This document shows positions 11,601 through 22,166 of a DNA stretch of 64,000 nucleotides, in pieces. The position numbers and the translations under genes were made by a program. The stretch is from Liopterus haemorrhoidalis (lineage: Eukaryota; Arthropoda; Insecta; Coleoptera; Dytiscidae). Positions within the stretch are counted from its first letter, which is position 1, and every line of letters starts with the position of its first letter. The stretch spans positions 27,813,753 through 27,877,752 of the forward strand of contig OZ020625.1 of NCBI GenBank assembly GCA_963971575.1, read 5' to 3'. The notes under the pieces were generated by a model. It made no database searches. It was not told the DNA's origin and worked only from the letters and a program-made list of their open reading frames with translations.

Positions 11601-14600
11601 TAGTACAACAGGAATTTTTGATCAGATTATGTTTCTGGAAAAAAACGCATTTTTTGTGTTTTTTGGCTAATAATGTACACAAGTTATAGCTTTGTAACAC
11701 GCCCGAATGGAAGAATGCTTATCTTGGTGTAGTGATACTTGCGCTGGCTTTTTCACCCAAGTAAGTCAGTTCGATCCCCACGAGAAGAGACAATATTTTT
11801 TGTTTTGTTTTTTTTTGCATTTTTTTGTTTAAATTATTTTTTCAAAATTCTAGTTATATTTTGGCAAATATTGCATTAAATTTTTAAAAGCGTAAATTTA
11901 ATAACCAGTGGAAATTGTTGAAATTATAATTAAATTCTGTTTCAATGTACACGAAATCAGAGGGGCGGAGCTTATAACAAGCAATGAAAGCCATAGGCGC
12001 AATTTTCAAAATCTTAAAGAATAGCCTTGCTATATATAAAAAAAAAACTGCACGTATTTAGAAACCTAAATAATGGTATTAGGCGTTCAAATTAAAATTT
12101 AAAAAAAAAAAAAAAATTAATATAAAATTTGTTTTGGCATCCCAAATAATCATCATTCACTTACTAAATACCTGCAAAACCCTGAAAAGTGTGAAAATTC
12201 ACACTTCACATCAATTTTTTTGTCATTTTTTATACACATTTATCATGTAAATAATTTATATTTTGTTTATTTTCTGTAAACTTTCTGTGATTTTCTACAA
12301 ATAAAATAAATGTATTTAGTAGCACATTAAATATATTTGTTTGCTTGCAAAAAATGAACCAACAATTATTATTAGTGGACCGCGTTACAAAATTATATAT
12401 TATACTGGTCCGCGGTGCATTTTTGGTTGAGAAACACTGGTCTATACGCTTTTGGCATTTAAGCGGCAGGTTGTTTAGGCCGGTGGTATAAAACCCTGGC
12501 AGACGAGAGTCGATGAATTCCTGGAAGGCCAGTTTTACAGCATTGTCGGAATTAAACTGTTTTCCTATTAAAAAGTTGTCCAAATTGCGGAAGAAGTGGT
12601 AGTGGGGGCTAGGTCTGGTGAGTATGGAGGATGATGAAGAAGTTCCAACTCCAATTCCTGTAGTTTTTCCACAGTCAGTTGTGCAGTGTGTGGTCTAGCA
12701 TTATCATGCAATAAGATAGGAGTCGATCTGTTGACCAATCTAGGCTGTTTTTCTTTAGGTTTTTGCATCATTTCGTCCAGTTGGTTGCAGTATATTTCTG
12801 CTGTGATCGATGAGCCAGTTTTTTTTTTTTTTTGATTTTATGTTACTTGTACGAAATTTGGCGAACCAATTTGATATTGTCTGCTGCGTAGTAACACTAG
12901 AGCCAAATACACTATTAATGTTTCGCGCGGTCCGCGATGCCGTAGTTCCACGTAAGAACTCATACTTCATAATAGTGCGATTTTTTGACGGTACCATTTT
13001 CAACAAAATTAATTTTAAAAAAAAGTTTTTGATATTTTTTCGAGCATACAATGATTTCTTTAAATAGGCAAGATGTGTGACTTTCCAACAAAAAAAAAAA
13101 AAAAAACAGAACGGTAAAATATTAAGCCAATGTCAAATAATAAGCTGTTAAAGTTGGCAATATAATTAACTACAAATTTCATCCTTGACGACCTGATAAA
13201 ATATTAATTAAAATCTCAAATGACGATATAAAACCGGTATCTTCAAAAGGTGGAAATATTTTAACTGAACTCCAAAAATGTATTGCTTTACGTTATTTTG
13301 TTAAAGATTCATATCAACAAGATATAGGTAACTAATTAATAACATGAATAATCAGTTAGGTACCATTTCATTTTTACTTTAATTTTAATTAAAGTTATTT
13401 TGATATTGTAATAGGCTATACATTTTTTCTTCCTCTCGGCGCCCCTTTATAGTGGCGCCCCAATGCGGCGCATCACTTGCATACCTTCTTGAGCCGCCCC
13501 TGGTAACGCTTAATTGTAATATTTAGTACAGCAAATCTATTTAGTACTGGCGTGTGGGAAATCAGTTTCGCGCAGAGGAAGAACGCATTCGGAAAGAAAG
13601 AGAGGGTCGAGCGCTTGGACTGTACAGTACGAGACACAAGTTTTCATCAAAATATTAATTTTTTCCACAATTTAATGGATTACTTTTTATATTTCATATT
13701 TTCTGTTCACTTCTTTCTTTCTGTTTTCTAGGTGACGAAAATGTGGAACGTTCACCTGAATTTAGAAAATAATAATGTATAAATAATATAACAATGAAAT
13801 AAAAATGAAAAGCCTGTTAAGAACTGAACTAAGTTTACCAAACAAAATAAATGTTTTTGTTGAACAGCTTTGTTGCGTCTTATAACAAAGATATTTATTA
13901 TGATTGTTAATTTAGAACGTGAAATTTCGGATTCTTTTGTTCAAAATATTTGTTCCGTCCGTGTCTCATCTTTGTATTAAAGTTATATTGTATTACAACT
14001 TTTAACTTGTCGAACCTGCAGACACTTTTTTTTTTCCTTGTTAAATCTACTTAAACTTCTTGCAGAAACGCCTGTGCACGCTGAAACTCGATCCAAAATA
14101 TTCTTCAAAGGTATAATCACGTTCCCTGCTGCAGCTTACTTAGTCATAAAGTCAATCACATTACTAATAATCTCCTTACACTGACTTATTGTTTACGCGC
14201 CCGCATAATTTCGTCTTAAATTCCATTATACTTTTTCATCCGAATTTACTTTCACTGATGCTTGCAGCAAGACAGTCTGAAGTCAACTGACCTCCCCACT
14301 ATAATTTCTAGTGATTGCTACTGCGCACCCAAGGTCATCTGCCAGGCTTAAATAGATGGACTGTAAAGCTGCATTCAGAGCTCAGTAAATTAACACTCTG
14401 TGCGTTATGGATAGTTTTTAAACGAGTGCAATTGGTATGATCGGACAAGCTCGTACTATATCGCTCAACAGTAGTATAGCAACGACAAAGCACGAGCATG
14501 TCCGATCATACCAAATGACCTCGTTTAAAATTTATCCATAGCGTACAACGTGTTGATTTACAGAGCTCTGAATGCAGCTTAAAAGATTATGAACATAGCC

Positions 14601-17600
14601 TTATTTTTCTTGGTTAATAATTGAATAGAGTTTATAATTCTATTTTTTTAAGGGATAAGCATGTCGACAGCATTACAAAAGTAAATTATATTTTGGTAAA
14701 TCATCTTGCTAATTTAGTGAATGCTACATTAAATATTTCATACATAGAAACTTGGGGTTATAAAAATAATCATTCCAGATGGACAGGTATGATTGGAGAA
14801 TTAATAGAAGACAGAGCTGACATTGGAGGTAAATTGGATAAAATTTCTTCCATTGTATGATACAACTAATGACATATCTTCTTTTTTTAGGTACACCATT
14901 ATTTGTAACTTCAGACAGAATCGATATTATCGATTATATAGCTATGACGACTCCTACAAAATCGAATTTCGTTTTTCGTGAACCAAAATTATCGTATGTT
15001 ACGAATGTATTCATTTTACCTTTTCATTGGTCTGTTTGGTTGTCCTTAACAGCAGTTTTTTTCGCATCAGCAATTTTTTTAAGATATTTTGTGAAATGGG
15101 AAAAATATGCTGCTAAGAAATATCCTTTGGACTCTAAAGTAAGTATGAATTCAACGACCAGCGAGATTTACAGCTAGCAACCTCGCCGAGGCAGAAAAAG
15201 AAAGTGTTATTGGGAGAACGCATTAGAGAGCATAAAGAACTACTCCATTTGACCTGTACTGCGTTCTAACATTTGAACGGACAATCGGGTCTATTCTCTA
15301 AGCATGATGTTAAAATCTTAGCGTCAGAAACTGACGTTAATTTTTTTAACACCATTTTTAACCTAAATGCTATTCGCTAAACATATATGTGTTAATATTA
15401 TAGCGCGGCGGCGTTAAAATAGCCAGTTAACGTTTTACAATAAGCGCCTACCGAAACGGTGGCTTTAAAAGTTAACGCTAGTGTTTAGTTTGCAAAAATG
15501 GCTGATCCTATTTAAGTAAATGTCTTGTTATTTAAAAAAAAAATGAATAAAACACAAGACGGTAGGAATATTAATCAACTTTCTATTACTTTTTAAAGTG
15601 AATTCTTTACAGTAGAGATAAGAATGACGCTTCATAATTTTTGTTATACAAGTAACCCAGACGCAAGTTCAAGTAATTGTATAGAAAGGAAGTAAATGGA
15701 GTATTGGAGAGCAGTTTTGGTTTTTGTTGAGACACAGAACTTAAAATTATAATCCTCTGAAAGCTACAAAACTTCACTTATGCCTCCGCCGTGTTTCAAA
15801 ATATCGCAGTACATTTTAATGGTGTATTATTTGAAAAAACAATTGATGAGATTGATAATGACGATCACAACAGTGTTATTCCAGGGTAGAAATAGCGTAA
15901 TAAATCAAATTTAATAATTAATATCACCGAACACCTTTTTAAAAATAGAATATATAATTCACATATTATTAAAAAATTAGATAAACTGTTATAATACAAT
16001 GTAGTATATAAATTGACTAAACAAAAGTTGAATAAAGTTATATTTTTATTTAATACACTGTGGAAACCAGTTATAATGAGTATCACAGGACCAAACATTT
16101 CTGTTCCATTTATAAAATAAATTTCGCCACTGAATATTTAATTCAACACCGAAATATTAGGTTAAGATTCTCTTGGCATTTGACTAAATAAATACTCCTG
16201 TTAAAATTCAACGTAACAGCGCATGCGCGTGCAGTTAATATGAGCCTGTCTACAGGGTGAGTTAGCGCCTCGCGTAAACAAATATTGTATTAACGCTTAC
16301 CTTAACAAATGCTCTTACAGAATAGCATTTTTGGATAATGACGTTAGACATGGAGTTAAAATAAAAATATTAACCTGACGCTAATTTTAACGCATTTCTT
16401 ACAGAATACACCCGTATAGATTGCATTTATTTTTATTTAATGTATTAACAATTTTATTTTTTTTTTAGGGCAATGAAATAGGTATGGAATCCAATTTTAA
16501 AGATACCATTCTTTTATCGTTTGGGGCTGTTTGTCAGCAAGGAGCCAGTGTTGTCCCTAACGAAGCCCCCGGTAGAATTATAACCTTTTTTACGTTTATA
16601 ACATTCATGTTTTTATACACATCGTATTCAGCAAATATCGTTGCTCTACTACAAAGTTCTTCGACAAGTATTCAAACTTTATCAGATCTTCTACATTCCA
16701 GAATAGAAATAGGAGTAGATGACACTGTATTCAACCGATTTTACTTCCCGGTAAGTATGGAAAATACAGAGCGTTCATACATGATTGATGTACTTTTGAA
16801 TTTAACGCATTGCCGTGTTAGTAATTTTCATCTCTAACTGTTTGCATTCTAGATGTACATGACACATTTAATCCTAAACGTAAATACGATATTTGACATT
16901 GACAGTTGTCTGATATTTACCACTTTTAGGGTTTTTTAGGTATGACCACCAAAAAACCCTTATAACGTCACTCATGTGTCTGTCTGTCTTTACGGTAGAA
17001 ATTGTACTCAAACGGCTGAACATAGAAAGTTGAAATTTGGAATACTTGTACAACTTTTTAACCCACATATAGGAAAACTATAGAGAGTTCAAAAAATTAC
17101 AGCGCGGGATAAATATAAACAAATATGTATTTAATGTAAAAATAAATATTTTTTTTAAGTTTTGAGTGGGGTATCAAATGAAACCTCTTAATGCGTGATT
17201 GCAAAAAGTTTTATTTTTGAAAAATCATTTTTTTTTATTGTTTTTTTGCCAAAAACGTGATAATAAATTTTTGTTTCCCACAGTGATTGTTCTAAAAATC
17301 TGAAAAAAATCTCCGTCATTAACATTGATTGGAACCGGAATAGTTCAACATGAATGTTTGATCAGATAATTTTTTTGTGTCGTTGATAAAAAAAATAATA
17401 TTTTTTTAAAATTTATTGTGTGGTATCAAAAGAAAGTTCTTAAGACGTAGATTAAGGAACGATAGATAGTTTTTTGAAATTCGTTTCTTTTGGCACGAAT
17501 TTAGCCAAAAATGTGTAAAAGTTCTTGTCCCACACTCTTTTACCAAAAGGGGTTAAACTAAAAACCTGAAAAAATTATAGATAATGTATATTGATCTGAG

Positions 17601-20600
17601 CCGGAAACGTATGAGACGAATTTTTGATCAGATTGTGTTTTTGAAAAATATGGCAGTTTTTGACAAAATTAATTTTTTTTTTTCAAGGCTAAATTATGGG
17701 TTTTTTGTATTTATACCTAAATTGGGCGTTTATTTTTTTGGAATTAAAAATATTTAAATAATAATATCCTTTTTTAATAGTTGCGAACTGAGTTACTAAC
17801 ACCACACCACACTACACTCTACACTGTAAAATATTTCTTATTAATCTAATGAAGACTTGAATACGAAGCAAATGCAAAACAAAACTCTGGGATATTTGGC
17901 AAATTATTTAAATTTTGTTTAAAAAAATTAAATGGAAGTTCTTAGTTCTCAAATAACGAATAAAAGTCAATATCAAAAAAACTGTTGATTTTGATATGAT
18001 AAATATACCTAGACATCCAGTATTATGTTGACTTCTTACACTTCTTAAATAACTGCAAAACCCTGAAATGTGTGAAAATTCACACCACTTCAATTTGTTT
18101 GTGTATAAGCTATTCTAAACATTTAGGTAGAACCAAATGGAATCTTTATTTTAAACAAAATGGCCAAACGCCTCATTTAAACGTTAAAAATTACTAGTTT
18201 TCAAAATGTAGTTCCGCTAAATCAAAAAAACAATAGTATATTATTAGATGAGCGATTATGACAGCCATTATTCACGAAGATGTGTTTGAGCCCACGAGCC
18301 GAAGGCGAGTGGCGCAAATCATCTGAGTGAATAATGGCCATAATCGCGAATGTAATACTATGCTTTTTCCACACCTATTAAACAAATAAATTAGACTCAA
18401 ATTTGATTATTTTAAAGAAAGTGACAGCGTCATCCATAACCAAAGTGAAAAACAAAACTGCCATGGCCTACTACCACTGCATTGTCAAATATGATTGGAT
18501 CAACGAGAGTGATTTATGGAAATGTAGGTTTGTGATTGGCCGTAAGCAGTTAATTATGAAATGATAATTCACTGTAGTTATTTATGGGTACTATTTTTCA
18601 CGAAAAAAGTGCTAATAATTGCAATATAATTAAATAGGGGTGGAAAAACTATATTTATTATCAGAAAAGGCTATTTTTATGGCCATTTTTGTATATTATT
18701 TGAAATATTTAACAAATAATAACCTTATGTAAATCTGTAAACTCATTGGTCCGAAATGACCTAAAACTATTCCAGGCTGCTACTGAGCCTGTGAGACGAC
18801 GTATTTTTGTGGAGAAAGTTGAACCGAAAGGACAGCCTGCCAAATATTTCTCTATTGAAGAAGGTGTTCGAAAAATACGTAAAGGTCTTTTTGCTTTCCA
18901 CATGGAAGGAGGTCCAGGGTATAAAATAGTAGGTAAGAGATTATTTTTAAATTTTCTGTAATATTATGTTTTACAGAAGCTATTTGTGTATATTTATGTC
19001 CTATTAATTTATTAATTTATTTTACAGGAGAAACATTTTATGAACACGAAAAGTGCGATTTGCAAGAAATATCGTTTCTTCAAGTCCCAGACCCATGGTT
19101 GGCCGTTAAGAAAAATTCTTCTTACAAAGAAATGCTTAAAATTGGGTAAAAGATTATGTAATATCTCAAGAGGGTAATGCAGTTAGGTTTCGCACAACAT
19201 AATAATATATTCTGTAACAAGGTTGGAATGAGAAAATTCGATGCGAGTGGAACATTCCGAGCGCGAGCCGCAGGCGAGCGTGAGGAACCACGAGCATCGA
19301 ATTTTCTCTTCCAACCTAGGATGATTAAGTAAAGGATGCGCTATTCGTATACTAACAACATTGACGATTGTGTGGAAACCCCTGTTGAGAAAGAAGACAA
19401 TATATGTCTGTACTGTGCACACTGCAACTACGTAATGCGCATGTGCTACATTTGAATTTGAAACAAGCGTATTTTTAAATGAAAATATGTATGGAATTTC
19501 TTAGAAATTATTCTAAAATCTCGTAATTTCGCAGCAAATTTTATAACATATTTGAGAAATTTGTATAACACGGTGTTAATTTTCTGCGTATCGTGTCAAA
19601 CGGACCTGAAACTGTATAAATGTGTATTTAAAATTTATCTAATCATTTTAAAATAATATTATTTGTCATTAAAACAATCTTTAATGATATTTTAAAAATT
19701 AAAGGCTGCCAATAAAGGAGGCAGTATTATGAATTTAATCAGTCAGTTAAAGGATAAAGTGGTAGTTACAATAAACTAAAATAAGCTTGAAAAATATTAG
19801 TGCCAAATAATACTACCCAAACATGTTGTTGCGAAAATTACATGACTATGGCCCGATTGCAAGAATCTCTATTAAATTTAATGATTCAAAATACCAGAGG
19901 TGGCTAGCTATGGGTCCTTTTCAAATATTCCGATAAGACGTTGAAGGGCCACATCCTTTGAGTATCCCCCCACAAACCAGAAATTAATTTAATTTTTATC
20001 GTTCGATTAATGAAGGATTGAAAGACGGATGTACAAAATGAAATATATGGGGGAGGGGGCGCGGAGTGGTTAATTTTGATATATATTTTTTTACATTACA
20101 TAGAAATATTCTAATCTTTACCTATAAGGGACGGTTTGATAATTTTTATTTGGTTGTGATAATTGATTAAATGAAAGTATGGAAATAAAATATATAACAC
20201 AAATAGATACACATATTTTTATTCGTTTTGAAATATCACAAGTCTGTTGAACATTTTTCTTTTCGCCAGCTTGTGTATATCTAACAATTTAGCAAAGTAA
20301 TAGCGTCTTACGTGTGTACGCAGTACCGCGATATATATCTTTCTCACTCAGTCAGGGTTTCCACACATTTTACACACGAATAGCGCATCCTTTACTTAAT
20401 AATCCTAGCTTCCAACCGACTCACAGACCCTACTTTCTCCACGACCACCAGAAAGAAAAAAAATAATAAATAATTATTTTAACAAACATTTTATCTTAAC
20501 AAATAATTTATATTACATAACAAATTAATCAATTAATTAAACTAATTTATTTTATTTATTATTTGTTTAATTTTAATTTAATTTGCCGCACATCGGCCAC

Positions 20601-21416
20601 TATTTTAGGTTAGGAAGTTATGTTGCATTTGTTTAATGTAAACGTTGCATATATCTTAATGTAACCCTACAAAAACAAAAGACAACAAGTATGGAATAGT
20701 TATTCCATAACAAGTGATGGAATGAAATACACGCAAAATGCATAAGAAGATAAGTGTTTTAGAATAACATTCCAACTCTTGTGTTAGAATATTAACTTTC
20801 TGTAGTCAAAATTGGTTTTAGAATTGGTAAATTCTATAGTGGTCGTGGAGAAAAATATTTACAAAAAATTTATTTAACAAAAGTTGCTATAAATTCAATA
20901 ACTAATAACTTTTATTTCAGACGTTTTTTGATAAAATGAAATATTTCGAAATATTTTTTTTTGTAAAATTCTCAATTTTTTCATACTTATATGTAACGTT
21001 TCCATGGCCATGATAAATAATATCTCTGTTAGAAAATATTAGGCCAAGTTATTTCTACTCTGCTGCTAGAATGTATTTTATACAAGTACTTTATGATGGC
21101 GGGCGGTCCTGTGGTGGCCACAGCTGATTTTTTTAACATGCATTTAATTTTCAGGTTAAGAACTATACAAGAAAGTGGTCTTCAAGCCAGGGAAGTGTCC
21201 AAAATTTACACCAAAAAGCCCCAGTGTCTTGGACGAGTCAGTAGTTTTGTTACAGTTGGTATAGTGGACTGCTATCCAGCCATGGTGGTTCTACTAACTG
21301 GATTTGTTCTAGCATTACTAATATTTCTTTTAGAGCTAACACTTGCAAATTTAAAAATTAGAAACAATAAGAATTATTTCAGGAAATTATTCAAAAAATT
21401 TCAAAGTCAAATTTAA
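8451..21416 (+). CDS. Ir75-like: IR75-clade ionotropic receptor, gene A (complete)
   Basis: Nine exons join in frame: 8451-8625, 10376-10530, 10588-10946, 14653-14828, 14891-15138, 16469-16750, 18776-18932, 19028-19145, 21155-21416, giving 643 aa. Order: signal peptide; divergent N-terminal region; S1 half of the ligand-binding domain with Arg298 in PLFVTSDR, aligned with the glutamate-binding Arg of iGluRs; M1 about 335-355; pore with CQQG 393-396; M3 with SYSAN 423-427; S2 with Thr457 (GVDDT) and Glu509 (FAFHME); M4 about 598-617. CQQG is characteristic of the IR75 clade, whose fly members sense carboxylic acids in antennal neurons with the co-receptor IR8a. Retention of Arg/Thr/Glu suggests a carboxylate-type ligand (inference). 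ATGs at 8451, 8457 and 8487 compete; the last gives the signal peptide most like those of B and C. Three intron positions differ from gene B. Confidence 0.9.
8759..9353. mobile_element. 595-bp TA-MITE, copy 2 (inverted relative to copy 1)
   Basis: Ends CCCTTTTCACACTAGAACTT and AAGATCTAGTGTGAAAAGGG with flanking TA (8757-8758, 9354-9355). Inserted inside the GTCT microsatellite of the F1 element. It is the reverse complement of the 7578-8175 copy over its whole length, with scattered differences. Confidence 0.9.
9826..9900 (+). repeat. tRNA-like cassette in F1 (type 1)
   Basis: GGTGTAGTGGTTTTGA resembles an A box and GGGATCGAACTC a B box, about 45 bases apart. It has no proper acceptor stem, so it is not a functional tRNA. 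Types at the same place in other F1 copies differ. Confidence 0.4.
10376..10530 (+). CDS. Gene A exon 2
   Basis: 51 codons of the divergent N-terminal region (…LNILSSTFSKIENG… to KEFLAK). Acceptor TTTTTTTAG, donor AAA|GTAAGT, phase 0. Aligned in position with B 33431-33582 and C 49660-49814. Confidence 0.85.
10588..10946 (+). CDS. Gene A exon 3
   Basis: Follows a 57-base intron. Encodes ANNLKLFSSRYRWVIL… to …MNHLLDY, the extracellular region before S1; the end (RTVLVVTNNKTMNHLLDYR) aligns with RTSLIALHKQTLEHLDDYR of gene B. Donor AG|GTAAAA, phase 2. Confidence 0.88.
11115..12439 (-). mobile_element. hAT MITE (CAGTGTTTCTCAAC) with nested F1
   Basis: Ends CAGTGTTTCTCAACAGG and TTGGTTGAGAAACACTG, with an exact 8-bp target duplication GTCTATAC at 11107-11114 and 12440-12447. 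A second copy in gene B intron 2 (34508-34782) shows the empty form. Here an F1 element sits in a T-run inside it. Confidence 0.9.
11166..12220 (+). mobile_element. F1 Helentron-like element, gene A intron 3
   Basis: Near-complete copy, 5' AGGGTATTGTAGGTAT at 11172, short GTCT run, 3' ACCTGCAAAACCCTG and hairpin, ending in CACATCAATTTTTTTG. Insertion point is TTTTTTGCA / TTTTTTTGTCA inside the hAT MITE. tRNA-like cassette at 11720-11790 with TGGTGTAGTGATACTTGCG (A box) and AGTTCGATCCC (B box). Confidence 0.75.
12568..13000 (-). pseudogene. Mariner transposase relic
   Basis: Read on the minus strand: N-terminal HTH region (MVPSKNRTIMKYEF… GTTASRTARNI… QQTISNWFAKFR), then after a gap and a frameshift at about 12765-12790 LHDNARPHTA and HHPPYSPDLAP, the second catalytic Asp block and the block before the third. 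The middle, including the first Asp, is deleted. Non-functional. Confidence 0.75.
13205..13327 (+). pseudogene. PIF/Harbinger transposase exon fragment
   Basis: Encodes ISNDDIKPVSSKGGNILTEL then KCIALRYFVKDSYQQDIG before a GT. It matches the HARBI1 block with pattern 'LxxxQQLLxxLRFxAxGSxQxxIGD'. No neighbouring Harbinger exon was seen; it is not part of the receptor gene. Confidence 0.6.
13428..13502. repeat. hAT-type terminal fragment (GGCGCC-rich)
   Basis: Contains GGCGCCCCAATGCGGCGCATC and ends GAGCCGCCCCTG. The same block appears at about 30090-30150 and 31625-31690 inside the hAT-type element 29041-31787. Confidence 0.45.
13503..14369. other. Intron 3 of gene A, unassigned part
   Basis: No repeat partner or family-like frame seen. 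Confidence 0.35.
14370..14578. mobile_element. Foldback MITE, TAA target site
   Basis: The sequence is a near-perfect inverted repeat: CTGCATTCAGAGCTC at the left end and GAGCTCTGAATGCAG at the right, with GGTATGATCGGACAAGCTCG and its complement at the centre. Flanking TAA on both sides suggests a PIF/Harbinger-type MITE. It ends about 75 bases before exon 4 of gene A. Confidence 0.75.
14653..14828 (+). CDS. Gene A exon 4: start of S1
   Basis: Encodes RDKHVDSITKVNY… NATLNISYIETWGY… SRWTGMIGELIEDRADIG, the first part of the ligand-binding domain. Acceptor TTTTTTAAG, donor G|GTAAAT, phase 1. Confidence 0.9.
14891..15138 (+). CDS. Gene A exon 5: S1 Arg and M1
   Basis: 62-base intron before it. 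Holds PLFVTSDR with the presumed ligand-binding Arg298, IDYIAMTTP and membrane segment M1 (FHWSVWLSLTAVFFASAIFL). Ends …YPLDSK|GTAAGT, phase 0; gene B and C have no intron here. Confidence 0.92.
15286..16410. mobile_element. TIR element F5, gene A intron 5
   Basis: Left end CGGGTCTATTCTCTAAGC, GTTAAAATCTTAGCGTCAG; right end, inverted, ACGGGTGTATTCTGTAAG, GTTAAAATTAGCGTCAGG. About 1.1 kb, no coding sequence, many TTAACG / CGTTAA repeats near both ends. A one-ended relative lies at 683-796. Superfamily uncertain. Confidence 0.65.
16469..16750 (+). CDS. Gene A exon 6: pore and M3
   Basis: Encodes GNEIGMESNFKDTILLSFGA, CQQG pore signature, M3 with YTSYSAN, and S2 start with GVDDT (Thr457). Corresponds to the end of exon 5 plus exon 6 of gene B with no intron between. 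Donor CCG|GTAAGT, phase 0. Confidence 0.92.
16924..18095 (+). mobile_element. F1 Helentron-like element, gene A intron 6 (old copy)
   Basis: Diverged but recognisable: AGGGTTTTTTAGGTATGACC, short GTCT run, TTGAAATTTGGAATACTTG, and at the 3' end AACTGCAAAACCCTGAAATG with the GTGTGAAAATTCACAC hairpin. The middle has an internal duplication-like stretch (about 17370-17640). Sense to gene A. Confidence 0.65.
18234..18362. repeat. Foldback repeat, gene A intron 6
   Basis: Arms GCGATTATGACAGCCATTAT and ATAATGGCCATAATCGC pair around a loop with CGAGCCGAAGGCGAG. Short MITE or part of the neighbouring element. Confidence 0.6.
18363..18655. mobile_element. Short TIR element, gene A intron 6
   Basis: Ends GCTTTTTCCACACCTATT and AATAGGGGTGGAAAAAC are inverted repeats about 290 bases apart. 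Non-coding. Confidence 0.5.
18776..18932 (+). CDS. Gene A exon 7: S2 with acidic ligand residue
   Basis: Encodes AATEPVRRRIFVEKVEPKG… to FAFHMEGGPGYKIV. Glu509 aligns with the acidic ligand contact of iGluR S2. Acceptor CTATTCCAG, donor G|GTAAGA, phase 1; the intron lies nine codons later than in gene B. Confidence 0.9.
19028..19145 (+). CDS. Gene A exon 8: S2
   Basis: Encodes GETFYEHEKCDLQEISFL… to KEMLKIG. Acceptor TTTTACAG, donor GG|GTAAAA, phase 2 as in gene B exon 8. Confidence 0.9.
19221..20417. repeat. Foldback hairpin split by a hAT element
   Basis: GGTTGGAATGAGAAAATTCG at 19221 pairs with CGAATTTTCTCTTCCAAC ending at 19315, plus the final C after the insertion. The loop has GCGAGCCGCAGGCGAGCG. 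The 19316-20408 element inserted in its right arm. Confidence 0.6.
19316..20408. mobile_element. 1.09-kb TIR element with exact 8-bp TSD
   Basis: Terminal repeats of about 33 bases with one mismatch start CTAGGATGATTAAGTAAAGG and end (inverted) CTAGGATTATTAAGTAAAGG. Target duplication CTTCCAAC at 19308-19315 and 20409-20416 is exact. An 8-bp duplication fits hAT or P-type transposons. No transposase frame. Lies in gene A intron 8. Confidence 0.9.
20434..20855. mobile_element. Short TIR element, gene A intron 8
   Basis: TTTCTCCACGACCAC and AGTGGTCGTGGAGAAA are inverted ends about 420 bases apart. AT-rich interior without coding potential. Confidence 0.45.
20862..21136 (+). mobile_element. F2 3' part, ends at the exon 9 acceptor
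   Basis: Matches the 3' half of F2: TAACTTTTATTTCAGACGTT, CCATGGCCATGATAAATAAT, hairpin CTGTGGTGGCCACAG, CTGATTTTTTT. It ends about 20 bases before exon 9 of gene A, so the T-run merges into the polypyrimidine tract. Sense orientation. Confidence 0.75.
21155..21416 (+). CDS. Gene A exon 9: S2 end, M4, stop
   Basis: Encodes LRTIQESGLQAREVSKIY… CLGRVSSFVTVGIVDCYP, M4 (MVVLLTGFVLALLIFLLE) and a basic tail KLFKKFQSQI ending in TAA. One exon, where gene B has two. Confidence 0.92.
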
Positions 21417-21425
21417 ATTTCAGTT

Positions 21426-21566
21426 CAAAATCAAGAAGTAGTAAAAATTCATGTGAAAGATTGAAGTCGCTATGCTATTGGCTTCAGCATAAATTTAACG
21501 GCTCAACAGCCAACAAACAAAATTATCACGTGAACATTGCATGATTACTACTTTTTGATTTTGATT
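21426..21566. repeat. Foldback just after the gene A stop
   Basis: CAAAATCAAGAAGTAGTAA and TTACTACTTTTTGATTTTG pair; inner arms also pair. It would form a hairpin in the 3' UTR if transcribed. No AATAAA was seen between the stop and this structure. Confidence 0.55.
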
Positions 21567-22166
21567 AGAACATAGTTTTCCTATTTTCAATTGATTTGTA
21601 AAGCTACATCCACATTAGCGAATCTATCTTGTAATGTATCGCGTAACAGACCGTGTAACGTTTTTGTCTAGTTTGGACAGAATCATGCGCAGAAGCCGAG
21701 CGGTTGGCAAAGCGCTCGAGCTAATCCGCCCTGTGTCGGTTTTTGTCGTGAACGCAAAGGAGTTCGTCGTATTTGGTTGGACGCTTTCGACGTAGTTTAG
21801 ACGCTCGCAAGCACGTTTGACACAAACTTTACATAACCTAGAAGAGACAGTAAATTTAGTTAAAAAATTTCTTTAATTTATTTTCATGATTCGCCAGCAG
21901 TTTAGCTTCTTCAATATTTTTTGTATATCTCTATACCTGTATATATAGAGATATACAAATTTGTATTTTAGATTTAATTATTGTTCTCTGAGATAACTTG
22001 TAATTTATAGGCTGAAGATGCATAAAACTAATATATGCGAAACGTCCCAATGAATTAAACTAATTTATTATTTTTCCTACCTAATTGACGATTAAAGAAG
22101 AAACACAATTATTATCCTGACTCGTCAAGATCATTCACTCATATATATATATATATATATATACAG
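21567..22166. other. Intergenic, unassigned; AT microsatellite at the end
   Basis: Includes (AT)n at about 22141-22163. A tRNA A-box-like string at 21697 lacks a B box and a fold. Confidence 0.4.

Larger units (their letters stand above)
11007..13193 (-). mobile_element. Mariner relic, interrupted by hAT MITE
   Basis: Ends GGTCGTCGAGGATGAAATTT and AAATTTCATCCTTGACGACC are inverted repeats. It carries a decayed mariner transposase on the minus strand (12568-13000), and is split by the hAT MITE 11115-12439. Lies in gene A intron 3, antisense. Confidence 0.75.

Noticed and set aside
12810..13067. 85-codon + frame
   Set aside because: Antisense shadow of the mariner HTH relic on the minus strand.
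14621..14652. ATG-initiated frame upstream of gene A exon 4
   Set aside because: The acceptor at 14651-14652 and alignment with genes B and C show this is intron.
21690..21780. tRNA-like string GCCGAGCGGTTGGCAAAGCG
   Set aside because: Resembles a tRNA A box, but no B box or cloverleaf pairing follows.
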